Of a stretch of 64,000 nt of DNA, positions 27,186 to 36,328 are shown piece by piece. The DNA is from CAYQCE01 sp964415885 (GTDB lineage: Bacteria; Zixibacteria; MSB-5A5; JAABVY01; JAHJOQ01), in contig CAYQCE010000016.1 in assembly GCA_964415885.1 (NCBI GenBank), forward strand, positions 1-64,000. Direction: 5' to 3'. Below the pieces are notes generated by a model, which was not told where the DNA came from, did no database searches, and saw nothing but the letters and a program-made list of their open reading frames with translations. Both the position numbers and the translations under genes were made by a program. Positions within the stretch are counted from its first letter, which is position 1, and each line of letters begins with the position of its first letter.

Positions 27186-27807
27186 TAACCTGCCCTCCGA
27201 AACGGACTTCCTGCTTCTCATTCGTCGCGAATATCAGAATGCCGTGCGCCTGAAAGTCGTGCATGATATGGTATATCCGCTCTTTGCCTGCATCATCCAG
27301 ATTGGCTGTCGGTTCATCGAGCAGCAACACCTCGGGATTCGAGATGATCGCGCTGGCTATCTTCAGGCGCTGCTTCATGCCCGACGAATACTCGCCGTAG
27401 AAGTCATGCCCCCGGCCCTCGAGACCAACCTGCTCGAGTGCAGAGTCCAAATCATCGCCGTCGACTTCGATTCCGGAGAGCTTCGTGATCAACTCCAGAT
27501 TCTCAAAGCCGGTCAGACTCTCGTACATGTTGATTTCCGGCGACACCAGACAGAGAGCATTCCGCCTTGACTCCTTACCGAGCACTTCACCGTTCCTGCT
27601 CAGCTCGACCTCACCCTTGCCGGGCACAATCAGCCCGGTTAGAATTCGCAGCAAGGTCGATTTACCGGAGCCGTTATGCCCGGTAATACATACAGCATCG
27701 CCGAGTTTGCACTCGAAGCTGACGTCGGTGATCACACGACGCCGACCGAACCGATGGCTCAAGTTCCGAGCCGAAAGTTGCAGGGCTTTGGAATCATCGT
27801 CCGCCAT
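27172..27807 (-). CDS. ccmA: ABC transporter ATPase CcmA
   Basis: The 211-residue ATPase has Walker A GHNGSGKST, the signature YSSGMKQRL, and Walker B VLLLDEPTANLD. It powers release of holo-CcmE from CcmC/D. It is the first gene of the ccm operon. No ribosome-binding site precedes the ATG. A weak -10-like TACATT at 27814-27819 ends only 6 nt before the ATG, so a leaderless start is conceivable. Confidence 0.93.
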   Translation of the reverse strand: MADDDSKALQLSARNLSHRFGRRRVITDVSFECKLGDAVCITGHNGSGKSTLLRILTGLIVPGKGEVELSRNGEVLGKESRRNALCLVSPEINMYESLTGFENLELITKLSGIEVDGDDLDSALEQVGLEGRGHDFYGEYSSGMKQRLKIASAIISNPEVLLLDEPTANLDDAGKERIYHIMHDFQAHGILIFATNEKQEVRFGGQVIGLD

Positions 27808-27879
27808 TCGGCAAATGTAGTTATTGGAGGGCGATCAGGTCAACAGTAAACGGGAAGATATTCGATGGATGTACGAAGG

Positions 27880-28650
27880 TCACCTGACAATGCTGCCGAT
27901 ACGTCCCCATCGGACCCGTGACGGGAAATGCGTTATGTTATATGCCAGAGATTCGAGCACCGAGAGCGGTTCACTGATCCGGACATTCGGAGCATTGGAA
28001 TCCGGCGCCCACGAGAAGTGGACTATCATCGCCGAACCGAGAATATTGCTTCTCGGCACGCATCCCCAGAAACGCGAGTCATAGGAGTTGTCGCGGTTGT
28101 CTCCCATCACGAAATAGTGTCCCTCAGGCACCACGTATGGGCCGAAATTGTCTCGCATGCCATCGTACGCACTCCGGCTCTTGACGCGCCGGTCGGTGTG
28201 CTTCGAGTGCTCGGGATCATCAACGAGCACACTGTCGACATATACCCGTTTGCTTCGAATCTCCACCACCTGTCCCGGACCGGCTATACACCGTTTGATG
28301 TAGTTGATATCCGGATTGGATGGGAACTTGAAGATGACAATGTCACCCGGCTCCGGCTCGTCGAGAGACGGCAGCCTGACCGGCAGAAGCGGAATCTTGG
28401 CGCCAAAGACGAATTTGTTGCCGAGAATGAAATCTCCGGTCATCAGCGTGTCTTCCATCGAGCCGGACGGAATGTTGTAGGCTTCGACGAGTGATGTTTT
28501 GATGATGAGAGCAATTATGAGCGCACTGCCGAAGAGCTTTAAGTATTCCCAGGCTATCGTTGCCGCAGATTTCGGGCGGCGAACTTCAATCGGATCGTCC
28601 TGACTTTCCTTCTCTTTCTTACGCCATATCAGCTTCGACAGCTTGCTCAC
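27880..28650 (-). CDS. lepB: Signal peptidase I (copy 1)
   Basis: This S26 signal peptidase has its Ser in IPSGSMEDTL and Lys in INYIKRCIAG, followed by GHYFVMGDNRDNSYDSRFWG. A basic N-terminus precedes one membrane helix. The GTG start at 28650 has AGAGAGG about 7 nt upstream; an in-frame ATG at 28686 would add 12 unrelated residues. It removes signal peptides from exported proteins. It is directly downstream of a second, very similar signal peptidase gene. Confidence 0.94.
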   Translation of the reverse strand: MSKLSKLIWRKKEKESQDDPIEVRRPKSAATIAWEYLKLFGSALIIALIIKTSLVEAYNIPSGSMEDTLMTGDFILGNKFVFGAKIPLLPVRLPSLDEPEPGDIVIFKFPSNPDINYIKRCIAGPGQVVEIRSKRVYVDSVLVDDPEHSKHTDRRVKSRSAYDGMRDNFGPYVVPEGHYFVMGDNRDNSYDSRFWGCVPRSNILGSAMIVHFSWAPDSNAPNVRISEPLSVLESLAYNITHFPSRVRWGRIGSIVR

Positions 28651-28744
28651 CTTGATGCCTCTCTGCGGGAGATTACAGGATGTCACTCAATTCTACACTA
28701 TATACTGCGAACAGCACGACATTGTTTCGCCAAATCAATGTCGC

Positions 28745-29488
28745 TCAGTTGACTGCCTGCCCCAGCCGCTCCCAGCGGACCCTCTCGTAGAAGTGCAGGA
28801 AGTTGTAGCCTATATTCTGGAAGAGCGTAATCGGATTGCTCCAGTCTATGGTGGGGGCATGACGGTCGGTTCCCCACGACCAGTGTATGAAGAGAGCCTC
28901 ACCGAGAATATTCTCCTCCGGTACGCAGCCCCAGAATCTGGAATCGTATGAATTGTCCCGATTGTCTCCCATCATGAAATAGTGTCCGTCCGGGATCGTG
29001 TCTGGTTCCAAGTTATCCCGCTTCGCTTCGGGGGAGGATTGATCTGTAATCGTGTAATTCGAATACTTCGTGAAGGAATCGTCATCGTATAGCACACCAT
29101 CCACATACACCTGCTTGTCACGAATCTCGACAACCTGACCCGGCCCCGCGATACATCTCTTGACATAGTTGAGACTCGGATCGTCCGGGAACTTGAATAT
29201 CACGATGTCGCCCTGCTCGGGATCGTCGAAGCCCGGAATACGAATATCCGTGAATGGCACGCTGACCCCGTAAATGAACTTGTTCGCGAGAAGGAAGTCG
29301 CCCACGAGGATCGTGTCCTCCATCGAACCGGTTGGGATTCTGTATGCTTCAATAACAAAGTGCTTCAAGACCAGCGCCATCATTAGCGCGATTGCGAGGG
29401 ACTTGACGTACGATATGAACTCACCGGTTGCGCCGGATGTAGCCGGCTTCTGTCTTCGCTTGCGGGATCTGGTCTTGTCAGCGGCCAT
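28745..29488 (-). CDS. lepB: Signal peptidase I (copy 2)
   Basis: The 247-residue protein parallels copy 1: a Lys/Arg-rich N-terminus, a membrane helix at about residues 28-47, Ser55 in IPTGSMEDTI, Lys110 in LNYVKRCIAG, and GHYFMMGDNRDNSYDSRFWG. Both copies have intact catalytic residues, so both may be active with different substrate preference. The gap upstream (29489-29593) carries three TGCATGAA repeats. Confidence 0.94.
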   Translation of the reverse strand: MAADKTRSRKRRQKPATSGATGEFISYVKSLAIALMMALVLKHFVIEAYRIPTGSMEDTILVGDFLLANKFIYGVSVPFTDIRIPGFDDPEQGDIVIFKFPDDPSLNYVKRCIAGPGQVVEIRDKQVYVDGVLYDDDSFTKYSNYTITDQSSPEAKRDNLEPDTIPDGHYFMMGDNRDNSYDSRFWGCVPEENILGEALFIHWSWGTDRHAPTIDWSNPITLFQNIGYNFLHFYERVRWERLGQAVN

Positions 29489-29535
29489 AATCCGAACATA
29501 TTAACAAAGCAGAACGCAGTCCGCAATTAACTTTT

Positions 29536-29578
29536 TGCATGAATTTGGAACGAATATATGCATGAACATCTGCATGAA
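29536..29578. repeat. Three TGCATGAA direct repeats upstream of signal peptidase copy 2
   Basis: TGCATGAA occurs at 29536-29543, 29559-29566 and 29571-29578 in a 105-nt gap between rseP and the signal peptidase gene. The set reads TTCATGCA on the coding strand. It lies 48-90 nt upstream of the signal peptidase start and may be an operator cluster. Confidence 0.4.
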
Positions 29579-29593
29579 TTGGCTTAACTGCCG

Positions 29594-30658
29594 TCAACTC
29601 GTAAACCAGCGTGTGATGTCGTTGTAGGTAACAAAGATTATAATCATAAGCAGAAACGCGAGGCCGATCTGCTGAAGGACCGCGCGCTGCTTCAGCGATA
29701 ACGGCTTCCTTCGCACCGACTCGATCGCAAGAAATACGAGATGACCGCCATCCAGAACCGGTATCGGCAACACGTTTACGATTGCGAGATTGACCGACAG
29801 CATCGCGATAAATTCGAACAGCACTGCGGCTCCCTGTCGCGCCGCCTCTCCGGAGAACTCCGCTATGAAGAGCGGTCCACCGACCATTCGCGCGGATACC
29901 TGACCAGTGACGAGCTTAAAGAAGAAACCCGCGACGAGTTCTGTCATTTCCCAGGTGCGGACAGCACCATTTCCCATTCCGGCAAAGAAACCGACCGGCT
30001 CCCACCATACTTTGTCTCCGAGTCCGATTCGACCGATAGCCTCCTTCTCGCCATCTATATTGACGATCGTATCCAGGGCCGGAACGACCGGCACGGTATC
30101 GATCATGTCGGCGCGATTGTATACTACGGAGACCTCTTTCCCGGCCTTGTCACGAATAATCTCGACCATCTCCTTTACCGAACTCACGGATGTGCCGTTA
30201 ACGGCCAGGATATGATCATCCGGCTTGAGACCCGCCGAATCCGCCGGGGAATCGGGCTGGATATATCCGACGACGACCTTGTCATCAAAGCGCTTCGGCT
30301 CACCCTGCGTCCAGAAGAGAACGGTGTAGATCAGGAATGCAGTTACGACATTCATCACGGGACCGGCGGCAATCACTCCCGCGCGCTGGAGAGGTGTTTT
30401 GGACATAAACTCATCCGGTGCCCCGGTCACCTCAGTTTCATCGGGTTGCTCACCCGCCATCTTGACATAACCGCCGAGCGGTATTATCGATATGCAATAC
30501 TCTGTATCGCCCTTCTTAAAAGAAATAAGCTTGGGTGGAAATCCGAGCGAAAATTTTTCCACGCGAATTCCGACCCATTTGGCCACGAGAAAATGGCCGA
30601 GTTCGTGAACGAAAATGAGAACTCCGAGCACGAATATGAACGCCAGTATTGTTGTCAC
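29594..30658 (-). CDS. rseP: Site-2 intramembrane zinc metalloprotease RseP
   Basis: The 354-residue M50 protease has the zinc motif HELGH at residues 18-22 in the first helix. A single PDZ domain lies at about 130-185 (VGYIQPDSPADSAGLKPDD), and a C-terminal NVLPIPVLDGGHL motif supplies the third zinc ligand. It typically cleaves membrane-anchored anti-sigma factors, so the zf-HC2 anti-sigma encoded at 5.7-6.4 kb is a possible client. The start overlaps the dxr stop as ATGA. Confidence 0.95.
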   Translation of the reverse strand: MTTILAFIFVLGVLIFVHELGHFLVAKWVGIRVEKFSLGFPPKLISFKKGDTEYCISIIPLGGYVKMAGEQPDETEVTGAPDEFMSKTPLQRAGVIAAGPVMNVVTAFLIYTVLFWTQGEPKRFDDKVVVGYIQPDSPADSAGLKPDDHILAVNGTSVSSVKEMVEIIRDKAGKEVSVVYNRADMIDTVPVVPALDTIVNIDGEKEAIGRIGLGDKVWWEPVGFFAGMGNGAVRTWEMTELVAGFFFKLVTGQVSARMVGGPLFIAEFSGEAARQGAAVLFEFIAMLSVNLAIVNVLPIPVLDGGHLVFLAIESVRRKPLSLKQRAVLQQIGLAFLLMIIIFVTYNDITRWFTS

Positions 30659-31836
30659 TTCTTGTTCCGTACCCTCCGATCAATCAACCGCGAAGCCGCC
30701 TTTCGGGCGTCACGATCGCTGTTTACGATATCGTCAATTGTTGAACAGTCGTTAACCTCGCTAAGTTCGAGAGTCTGCGCCACAATCTCCGTGATATCAC
30801 GAAAACCTATGCTCTCGCCCAGGAACGCCTCCACGGCAATCTCATTCGAGGCATTCAGAATCGCGCCTGCATCTCCGCCAGCTTCGAGCACGGTCCTCGC
30901 GAGCTTCAGAGCCGGGAATCTCTCCGTATCCGGCTCCTCGAACGTCAGCTCCGTGCGTTTGTCGAAGTCAATCCTGCCAACATTCGATTCGATCCGGTCC
31001 GGATAGCTTAACGCGTACAATATCGGCAGCCGCATATCCGGCTCGGATAGTTGAGCGATGACCGACGAATCCACAAACTCCACCATCGAATGTACGACCG
31101 ATTGCGGGTGGATTACAACATCAATCTGAGATGAATTGAGATCGAATATCCATCGCGCCTCGATTAACTCGAGGACCTTATTCATCATAGTTGCAGAATC
31201 GATACTGATCTTCGGCCCCATATTCCAGTTTGGATGCTCCAGAGCCTCCGACGGCGTAATCGCATCGAATCTATCTATCGGTACATTCTTAAACGGACCG
31301 CCGGAGGCGGTCAGTATGATTCTCCTGACTTCAGCCCTCTGCCCCGTCATTAAACACTGAAAGATAGCTGAATGCTCGGAATCGACAGGTACAATTTCTA
31401 CGCCATTCTCTGCGGCAGTGCGCATAAGAAGCTGCCCGCCTGCCACGAGTGATTCCTTGTTAGCGAGCGCGAGTGTCTTGCCGCTCCGGATTGTTTCGAA
31501 CGATGCACGGAGGCCCGCAAAACCGACTATCGCATTTAGCACGATATCGCATTCGACCTCACGGAGCACACACAGAAGGGCATCCTCTCCGCACTCCAGC
31601 CTCGTGTCCCCACCGGGCCGCCGCGACTTGAGCGCATCGATCGCATCGGCATCATTCAGTACGGCCACTTCGGGGTTGAATTCATCTATCTGTTCGGCGA
31701 GAGGATTACAACTGGTATCAGCGGTCAGTAATACAGGCCTGAACATATCTTCGTGCTCACGAATGACATCCAAAGCCTGAGTTCCGACCGAGCCGGTGGA
31801 GCCGAGAACGGCGATTCTTCGCGGAGTGGAATTCAT
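30655..31836 (-). CDS. dxr: 1-deoxy-D-xylulose 5-phosphate reductoisomerase
   Basis: The 393-residue enzyme has the N-terminal NADPH site (RRIAVLGSTGSVGTQALDVI), ALANKESLVAGG, the SEHSAIFQ motif, TASGGPF, and NWNMGPKISIDSATMMNKVLE. All are diagnostic for Dxr of the MEP isoprenoid pathway. It lies between a cyclophilin gene (8 nt) and rseP (4-nt overlap). The geranylgeranyl reductase at 57-58 kb consumes products of this pathway. Confidence 0.97.
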   Translation of the reverse strand: MNSTPRRIAVLGSTGSVGTQALDVIREHEDMFRPVLLTADTSCNPLAEQIDEFNPEVAVLNDADAIDALKSRRPGGDTRLECGEDALLCVLREVECDIVLNAIVGFAGLRASFETIRSGKTLALANKESLVAGGQLLMRTAAENGVEIVPVDSEHSAIFQCLMTGQRAEVRRIILTASGGPFKNVPIDRFDAITPSEALEHPNWNMGPKISIDSATMMNKVLELIEARWIFDLNSSQIDVVIHPQSVVHSMVEFVDSSVIAQLSEPDMRLPILYALSYPDRIESNVGRIDFDKRTELTFEEPDTERFPALKLARTVLEAGGDAGAILNASNEIAVEAFLGESIGFRDITEIVAQTLELSEVNDCSTIDDIVNSDRDARKAASRLIDRRVRNKK

Positions 31837-31843
31837 CAGTCGA

Positions 31844-32491
31844 TCAGTCGCTTTTTTCCGTGCTTCCGGTGCCGGGACGTGCTCTCACGATCGCCTTCTC
31901 GATATAGATATCCTTCAACGGCTTGTCCGACACACGCGGATACTGCTGCTGTCCTGTCGTCTCCACCCTGCTGATTTCATGGGCTACGGCAAGTGATACG
32001 GAATCCGCAACCTCGCCGAAAACGGTATATTTGCCATCATACATCTGGACCCGGCGCAGGGTTATGTAGAATTGACATGAGGCGCCGTTGATGTCTCTCG
32101 GCCTCGCCATAGCAAGCGTACCGTCGACATGCTCGATATCCGAAAATTCCGCCGGTATTGTCCACGGGCCCTTGCCATCGGGACGTCCACCCGGACTGCC
32201 GCCCTGAATCAGAACATCTCTGATAGCCCTGTGGAATGTCAGCGAGTCGTAGAAGCCGGCATTCACGAGCGTGACAAAGCTCGCGACATGCTTCGGAGCA
32301 GTCTCCGGAAAGAGATTCAGAACGATGTCGCCCAACGTCGTATTCAGCACAACTTGCGAATCGGCATAGGCAGAGGCATCGACCTCCTCATAGTTCAAAT
32401 CCGCAAACTCCTCTTCGGCAGCCTGCGTCCCAGTGAAGCAGGTCGTGACCGCAAGAGCCAGCAGGAGACAGATAAAATTTGAGTATCTCAT
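31844..32491 (-). CDS. Exported cyclophilin-type peptidyl-prolyl isomerase
   Basis: The protein has a signal peptide (about 1-25, with ATT/TQA context) and a cyclophilin domain: VVLNTTLGDIVLNLFPETAP, FHRAIRDVLIQGGSPGGRPDGKG and GTLAMARPRDINGASCQFYI. It has somewhat fewer of the usual active-site residues (no clear FMxQGG). The ATG at 32491 follows AAAGGA; the frame is open 10 codons upstream. It is the first gene of the operon with dxr, rseP and the signal peptidases, suggesting an envelope folding role. Confidence 0.9.
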   Translation of the reverse strand: MRYSNFICLLLALAVTTCFTGTQAAEEEFADLNYEEVDASAYADSQVVLNTTLGDIVLNLFPETAPKHVASFVTLVNAGFYDSLTFHRAIRDVLIQGGSPGGRPDGKGPWTIPAEFSDIEHVDGTLAMARPRDINGASCQFYITLRRVQMYDGKYTVFGEVADSVSLAVAHEISRVETTGQQQYPRVSDKPLKDIYIEKAIVRARPGTGSTEKSD

Positions 32492-32550
32492 ATCGCGTCC
32501 TTTCGATTGGTAGCGCATCAAATGGAATACACACTATTTGGTACAGAGGG

Positions 32551-32579
32551 ATTATACAAACGGATGGGCGTTCGGTCAA
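32551..32579 (-). promoter_or_regulatory. Promoter of the cyclophilin-dxr-rseP operon
   Basis: On the minus strand TTGACC (32579-32574) and a perfect TATAAT (32556-32551) are separated by 17 nt. The start codon is 60 nt downstream of the -10. This is one of the best sigma-70-type matches in the window. Confidence 0.68.
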
Positions 32580-32638
32580 AAAAAACGTGATATGGATATC
32601 GTGCGCAGAGTGCGTTGTGCTCGGAGAAGGGTCTCGTT

Positions 32639-33316
32639 TTACTTCGCAACCTCGATCAGCCTTCGAGCGTAGGCCTTCTTGGTCTCCTCGTACACCGCCG
32701 GGTCCGGCTCGAGTGCGGTCAAGCGTCCGATCTGCTCCCAGTCGCGGAAAATGTCGAGCATCCGGTTTCTGCCTCGCTGCTCGAGACCACGCTCGATCTC
32801 GTCATGATCGGCCTTCAGCAGGCAGTCGAACAGTTCGCCGATACCAGCGACATCCCGCTGCGACACGAGATCGAGAAGCGTCTGGGACTTGTCCGGTTCA
32901 GACAGCACTTCGATTGCCATGTTGACCGTATCGGAGATGTCCGGCTCCACACCTTCGTCAGCCATCGCCATGATGTTTCCGAGAGCCTCGCGAGCCCGAA
33001 GCTGAGACAGTGCAAATGCTGCCCTCTCTCTCACCAGGCGGTGCGTATCCCGCAGGGCGCCACAGAGAGCATCAACGATTACCTCTGAAGTCGGGAAATG
33101 TCTCAGAACGGCACACGCCTGTGCTCGAACGTTGTAATCTGAGTCGTTTTTCAGATGCTCGATCGCGGCATCGCGGACGGGTTCATTCGTGAAGCTCGAA
33201 AGGCGCACCATCGCTTCGGCTCTAACGAGCGCATCGGGAGCGGAGAGTGCAAAGATAAGACCCCGGTAGTTACCTGACATCTGCATGCTGCGCAGTTCAT
33301 CGATACTATAGGTCAT
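32639..33316 (-). CDS. HEAT-repeat protein
   Basis: The 225-residue soluble protein consists of helical hairpin repeats: VRAEAMVRLSSF, VRDAAIEHLKND, VRAQACAVLRHF, VRERAAFALSQL and so on, about four to five HEAT units in the first 130 residues, with a helical C-terminal part. There is no signal peptide and no catalytic motif. It is transcribed away from a palindromic site at 33389-33410 and stands alone between the ATP synthase operon and the dxr operon. Confidence 0.88.
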   Translation of the reverse strand: MTYSIDELRSMQMSGNYRGLIFALSAPDALVRAEAMVRLSSFTNEPVRDAAIEHLKNDSDYNVRAQACAVLRHFPTSEVIVDALCGALRDTHRLVRERAAFALSQLRAREALGNIMAMADEGVEPDISDTVNMAIEVLSEPDKSQTLLDLVSQRDVAGIGELFDCLLKADHDEIERGLEQRGRNRMLDIFRDWEQIGRLTALEPDPAVYEETKKAYARRLIEVAK

Positions 33317-33388
33317 CTTCGTAACAACCCGATTTGGAGTTTCGATTGACTCTGGGTCCTGCGAATATCGACGCCACCAAAATGGAGT

Positions 33389-33410
33389 CGATACTACATA
33401 TAGAGTATCG
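33389..33410. promoter_or_regulatory. Palindrome upstream of the HEAT-repeat gene
   Basis: CGATACT (33389-33395) and AGTATCG (33404-33410) form a perfect 7-bp inverted repeat around an AT-rich 8-nt centre, about 75-95 nt upstream of the HEAT-protein start. A further AGTATCG lies at the very start of that gene (minus strand, about 33301-33307). This is a possible operator or half-site array. Confidence 0.3.
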
Positions 33411-33472
33411 GCAAACCGTCGAAAATCCTTATGTCATATCGGATTGCACACAGATACTGTCTGGAAACAAGC

Positions 33473-33499
33473 GGGCCGCAACTCAGAGAATCGCGGCCC
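33473..33499 (-). terminator. Weak terminator after atpC
   Basis: A 7-bp GC stem (33473-33479 with 33493-33499) lies 29 nt after the atpC stop and is followed on the minus strand by a short GCTTGTTT run. The loop is 13 nt. Confidence 0.5.
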
Positions 33500-33527
33500 T
33501 CAGGCATATATACTGATCAGAGTGGGT

Positions 33528-33935
33528 CTACTTGGTTGGTCGTTCCCCGGCGAGATTCAGACGATTCTCCGCCCTTTCCAGAGCGGCGCGCGCACGGACG
33601 AGATCGATATTACTATCACTCATATTGATCCGTTCTTTCGCACGCTCGTAAGCGGACTTCGCGCGTCCGATGTCAATCTCCTCCACGAACTCGACCGCGT
33701 CAGCAAGAATCGTCGCAATATTATCCGAAACCTCGATGAACCCGCCTGAAACAGCGGCGGTCTTCTCATGGGTCTCGGACTCCTTGATCACGATCTTCCC
33801 GGGAGACAGCGAGGTAATAAGCGGAGCATGATTCGACATAACACCGAGGTACCCTTCGATACCCGGAACTACAATCGAATATACATCCTGCTCGTACAGA
33901 ACTCGCGCCGGCGAAACTATCGACAATTTGAACAT
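33528..33935 (-). CDS. atpC: F-type ATP synthase epsilon subunit
   Basis: The 135-residue protein has the N-terminal beta-sandwich (VVPGIEGYLGVMSNHAPLIT) and the two-helix C-terminal domain of epsilon, which can inhibit the enzyme. It is the last gene of the ATP synthase operon, 10 nt after atpD. Confidence 0.97.
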   Translation of the reverse strand: MFKLSIVSPARVLYEQDVYSIVVPGIEGYLGVMSNHAPLITSLSPGKIVIKESETHEKTAAVSGGFIEVSDNIATILADAVEFVEEIDIGRAKSAYERAKERINMSDSNIDLVRARAALERAENRLNLAGERPTK

Positions 33936-33945
33936 AATCTACACT

Positions 33946-35379
33946 CTAACTCTTCTTGGACTCTTCAAAACGTTCGTACACCTCATCGAGTGTACCCGCC
34001 ATGTAGAACATCTGTTCCGGAATGTGATCGCATTTGCCTTCGACCAGCTCCTTGAATCCGGCGATCGAGTCGGAGATCTTCACATATCTGCCCTCGCGGC
34101 CGGTGAACTGCTCCGCCACGAAAAACGGCTGGGAAAGGAATCGCTGAATCTTACGAGCGCGTTGCACGATTAGCTTGTCTTCTTCGGAAAGCTCATCCAT
34201 TCCGAGAATCGCGATAATATCCTGCAGGTCCTTGTATCTCTGGAGAATCTGCTGAACCTGACGGGCAACGCGATAATGCTCCTCACCGACGATATTCGGA
34301 TCGAGAATTCTCGAAGTCGAAGCAAGCGGATCCACGGCCGGGTAGATTCCGAGCTCGGTCAGGGCTCGCGAAAGCACAGTCGTGGCGTCAAGATGCGCGA
34401 ATGTAGTCGCCGGCGCCGGGTCAGTGAGGTCGTCCGCCGGAACGTAGATCGCCTGCACAGATGTAATCGATCCGGCCTTGGTTGAAGTAATTCGCTCCTG
34501 GAGCGCTCCCATCTCGGTGCCGAGAGTCGGTTGGTAACCCACAGCGGACGGCATCCTTCCGAGAAGCGCCGATACCTCGGAGCCTGCCTGTACGAAGCGG
34601 AAGATGTTGTCGATGAACAACAACACGTCCTGATGCATCTCGTCACGGAAGTACTCCGCAACTGTAAGGCCGGACAGCCCGACACGGAGACGTGCACCCG
34701 GCGGCTCGTTCATCTGACCGTAGCACATACAGGTCTTCGGGAGTACGCCGGACTCCTTCATCTCGAGCCAGAGGTCATTACCCTCACGAGTTCGCTCACC
34801 AACGCCGCAGAACACCGAATAGCCACCGTGCTCCTGCGCGATGTTACGAATAAGCTCCATGATGATAACGGTCTTGCCTACGCCCGCACCTCCGAACAGA
34901 CCAACCTTACCGCCCTTCACATAAGGCTCGAGCAAATCGATAACCTTGATACCGGTCTCGAACTGCTCGGTCTTGGTGCTCTGGTCGGTGAATTTCGGGG
35001 GATCGTGATGAATGGGCATTCTTGGCGTGTCTTTCGGGATAGGCTCGCCTCTGTCGATTGGCTCACCGAGAAGGTTGAAGATACGGCCCAGCGATTCCTC
35101 GCCGACCGGTACGGTAATCGGGGAACCGGTGTCGACAACCTTCATACCGCGAACCAGGCCGTCGGTGGAACCGAGCGCAACGCACTTGACGACATTGTCG
35201 CCGACATGCAGAGCGACCTCCACGGTCACGTCGATGTCGCGCTCTTTGTCCTGGATCTTGATAGCATTGAGGATATTCGGCAGGTGATCCGAGTCGAACT
35301 CGCAGTCGACCGTAGGACCGATAACCTGCACGATCTTTCCCATGTTGCCTTCTACTTTTGTCTCAACAGTACCGGCCAT
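33946..35379 (-). CDS. atpD: F-type ATP synthase beta subunit
   Basis: The 477-residue catalytic subunit has P-loop GGAGVGKT, GERTREGND and the nucleotide-site segment LLFIDNIFRF. It is full length. The initiator ATG at 35379 is preceded by a short gap from atpG; an internal ATG at residue 13 (MGKIVQVIGPTVDCEF) is a family-like alternative start. Confidence 0.98.
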   Translation of the reverse strand: MAGTVETKVEGNMGKIVQVIGPTVDCEFDSDHLPNILNAIKIQDKERDIDVTVEVALHVGDNVVKCVALGSTDGLVRGMKVVDTGSPITVPVGEESLGRIFNLLGEPIDRGEPIPKDTPRMPIHHDPPKFTDQSTKTEQFETGIKVIDLLEPYVKGGKVGLFGGAGVGKTVIIMELIRNIAQEHGGYSVFCGVGERTREGNDLWLEMKESGVLPKTCMCYGQMNEPPGARLRVGLSGLTVAEYFRDEMHQDVLLFIDNIFRFVQAGSEVSALLGRMPSAVGYQPTLGTEMGALQERITSTKAGSITSVQAIYVPADDLTDPAPATTFAHLDATTVLSRALTELGIYPAVDPLASTSRILDPNIVGEEHYRVARQVQQILQRYKDLQDIIAILGMDELSEEDKLIVQRARKIQRFLSQPFFVAEQFTGREGRYVKISDSIAGFKELVEGKCDHIPEQMFYMAGTLDEVYERFEESKKS

Positions 35380-35437
35380 TTACATAACCTCTATTGTTTC
35401 GAACCTCGTTTTCAAATTAGCAAGATCTATAGCAAAA

Positions 35438-36313
35438 CTACTTCTCTAATGCCTCGGCCCCGGATACGATTTCGAGCAGCTCGCTGGTGATCGAAGCCTG
35501 ACGTGCTTTGTTCATCGAAAGCGTGAGCGAATCGATCATCTCTCCCGCGTTCTTCGTCGCCGCACCCATTGCTATCATCCGCGTGCCATGCTCGGCTGCG
35601 AGTGCCGATGCCATAGCCATCTGCAACACGGTCTGCGTGTAGCTCGGCAGGAGTTGTTCATATATAGTCGCAGCGTCCGGCTCGAATATATACTCCTTCT
35701 CGGTCTCATCCGGCTCCTCCTCAGCAATCGACTCCTTCTGGATCGGGAGAAACTGCTGAAGCGTGATATTATAGCGTGCGGTGGATATGAAGTCGGTGTA
35801 CAAGAGCACGACCCGGTCGACCTCACCCTCGGTGAACCGGTTTGTGAAGAAATATGTCATGTCCCTGATCTTCGCGAGATCCATATTCCCGCTGAAATCC
35901 ATCCACGAATTCGCCATAGGGAACTCGCGACGTTTGAAATGCGTATGTCCCTTCTTGCCGACGCACGCGATTTCGAAGTTGTCCGGCGTCATATCATTCT
36001 CACGGATGAACTCATTCGCCTTCCGAATCAGATTGGCATTGTATGAACCGCAGAAGCCGCGGTCGGACGTGAAGAGCAGGAGCGCTGTCTTCCGGACCTC
36101 ACGCCGCTCGAAATAAGGGTGTGAGACTTCCGAGGAGGCGGCAGACAGATGCCCGAGCATCTCGACCATCTTGTTGGCATAAGGCTTGTACGACTCGATG
36201 CGCTGCTGTGCACGGCGCAGTTTCGCCGCAGCAACCATCTCCATCGCCTTGGTAATCTGCTTTGTGTTCTCTACCGCGCGAATGCGCTTTTTAAGGTCTC
36301 GTACTGTCGCCAT
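35438..36313 (-). CDS. atpG: F-type ATP synthase gamma subunit
   Basis: The 291-residue central stalk subunit has the typical N-terminal coiled coil (ATVRDLKKRIRAVENTKQIT) and the C-terminal helix (ASALAAEHGTRMIAMGAATK). It lies between atpA (15 nt) and atpD. Confidence 0.97.
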   Translation of the reverse strand: MATVRDLKKRIRAVENTKQITKAMEMVAAAKLRRAQQRIESYKPYANKMVEMLGHLSAASSEVSHPYFERREVRKTALLLFTSDRGFCGSYNANLIRKANEFIRENDMTPDNFEIACVGKKGHTHFKRREFPMANSWMDFSGNMDLAKIRDMTYFFTNRFTEGEVDRVVLLYTDFISTARYNITLQQFLPIQKESIAEEEPDETEKEYIFEPDAATIYEQLLPSYTQTVLQMAMASALAAEHGTRMIAMGAATKNAGEMIDSLTLSMNKARQASITSELLEIVSGAEALEK

Positions 36314-36328
36314 CTATACTACTCGCTT

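Noticed and set aside
29741..31006. Plus-strand open frame of 421 codons
   Set aside because: It runs antisense through rseP and dxr, both certain genes on the other strand.
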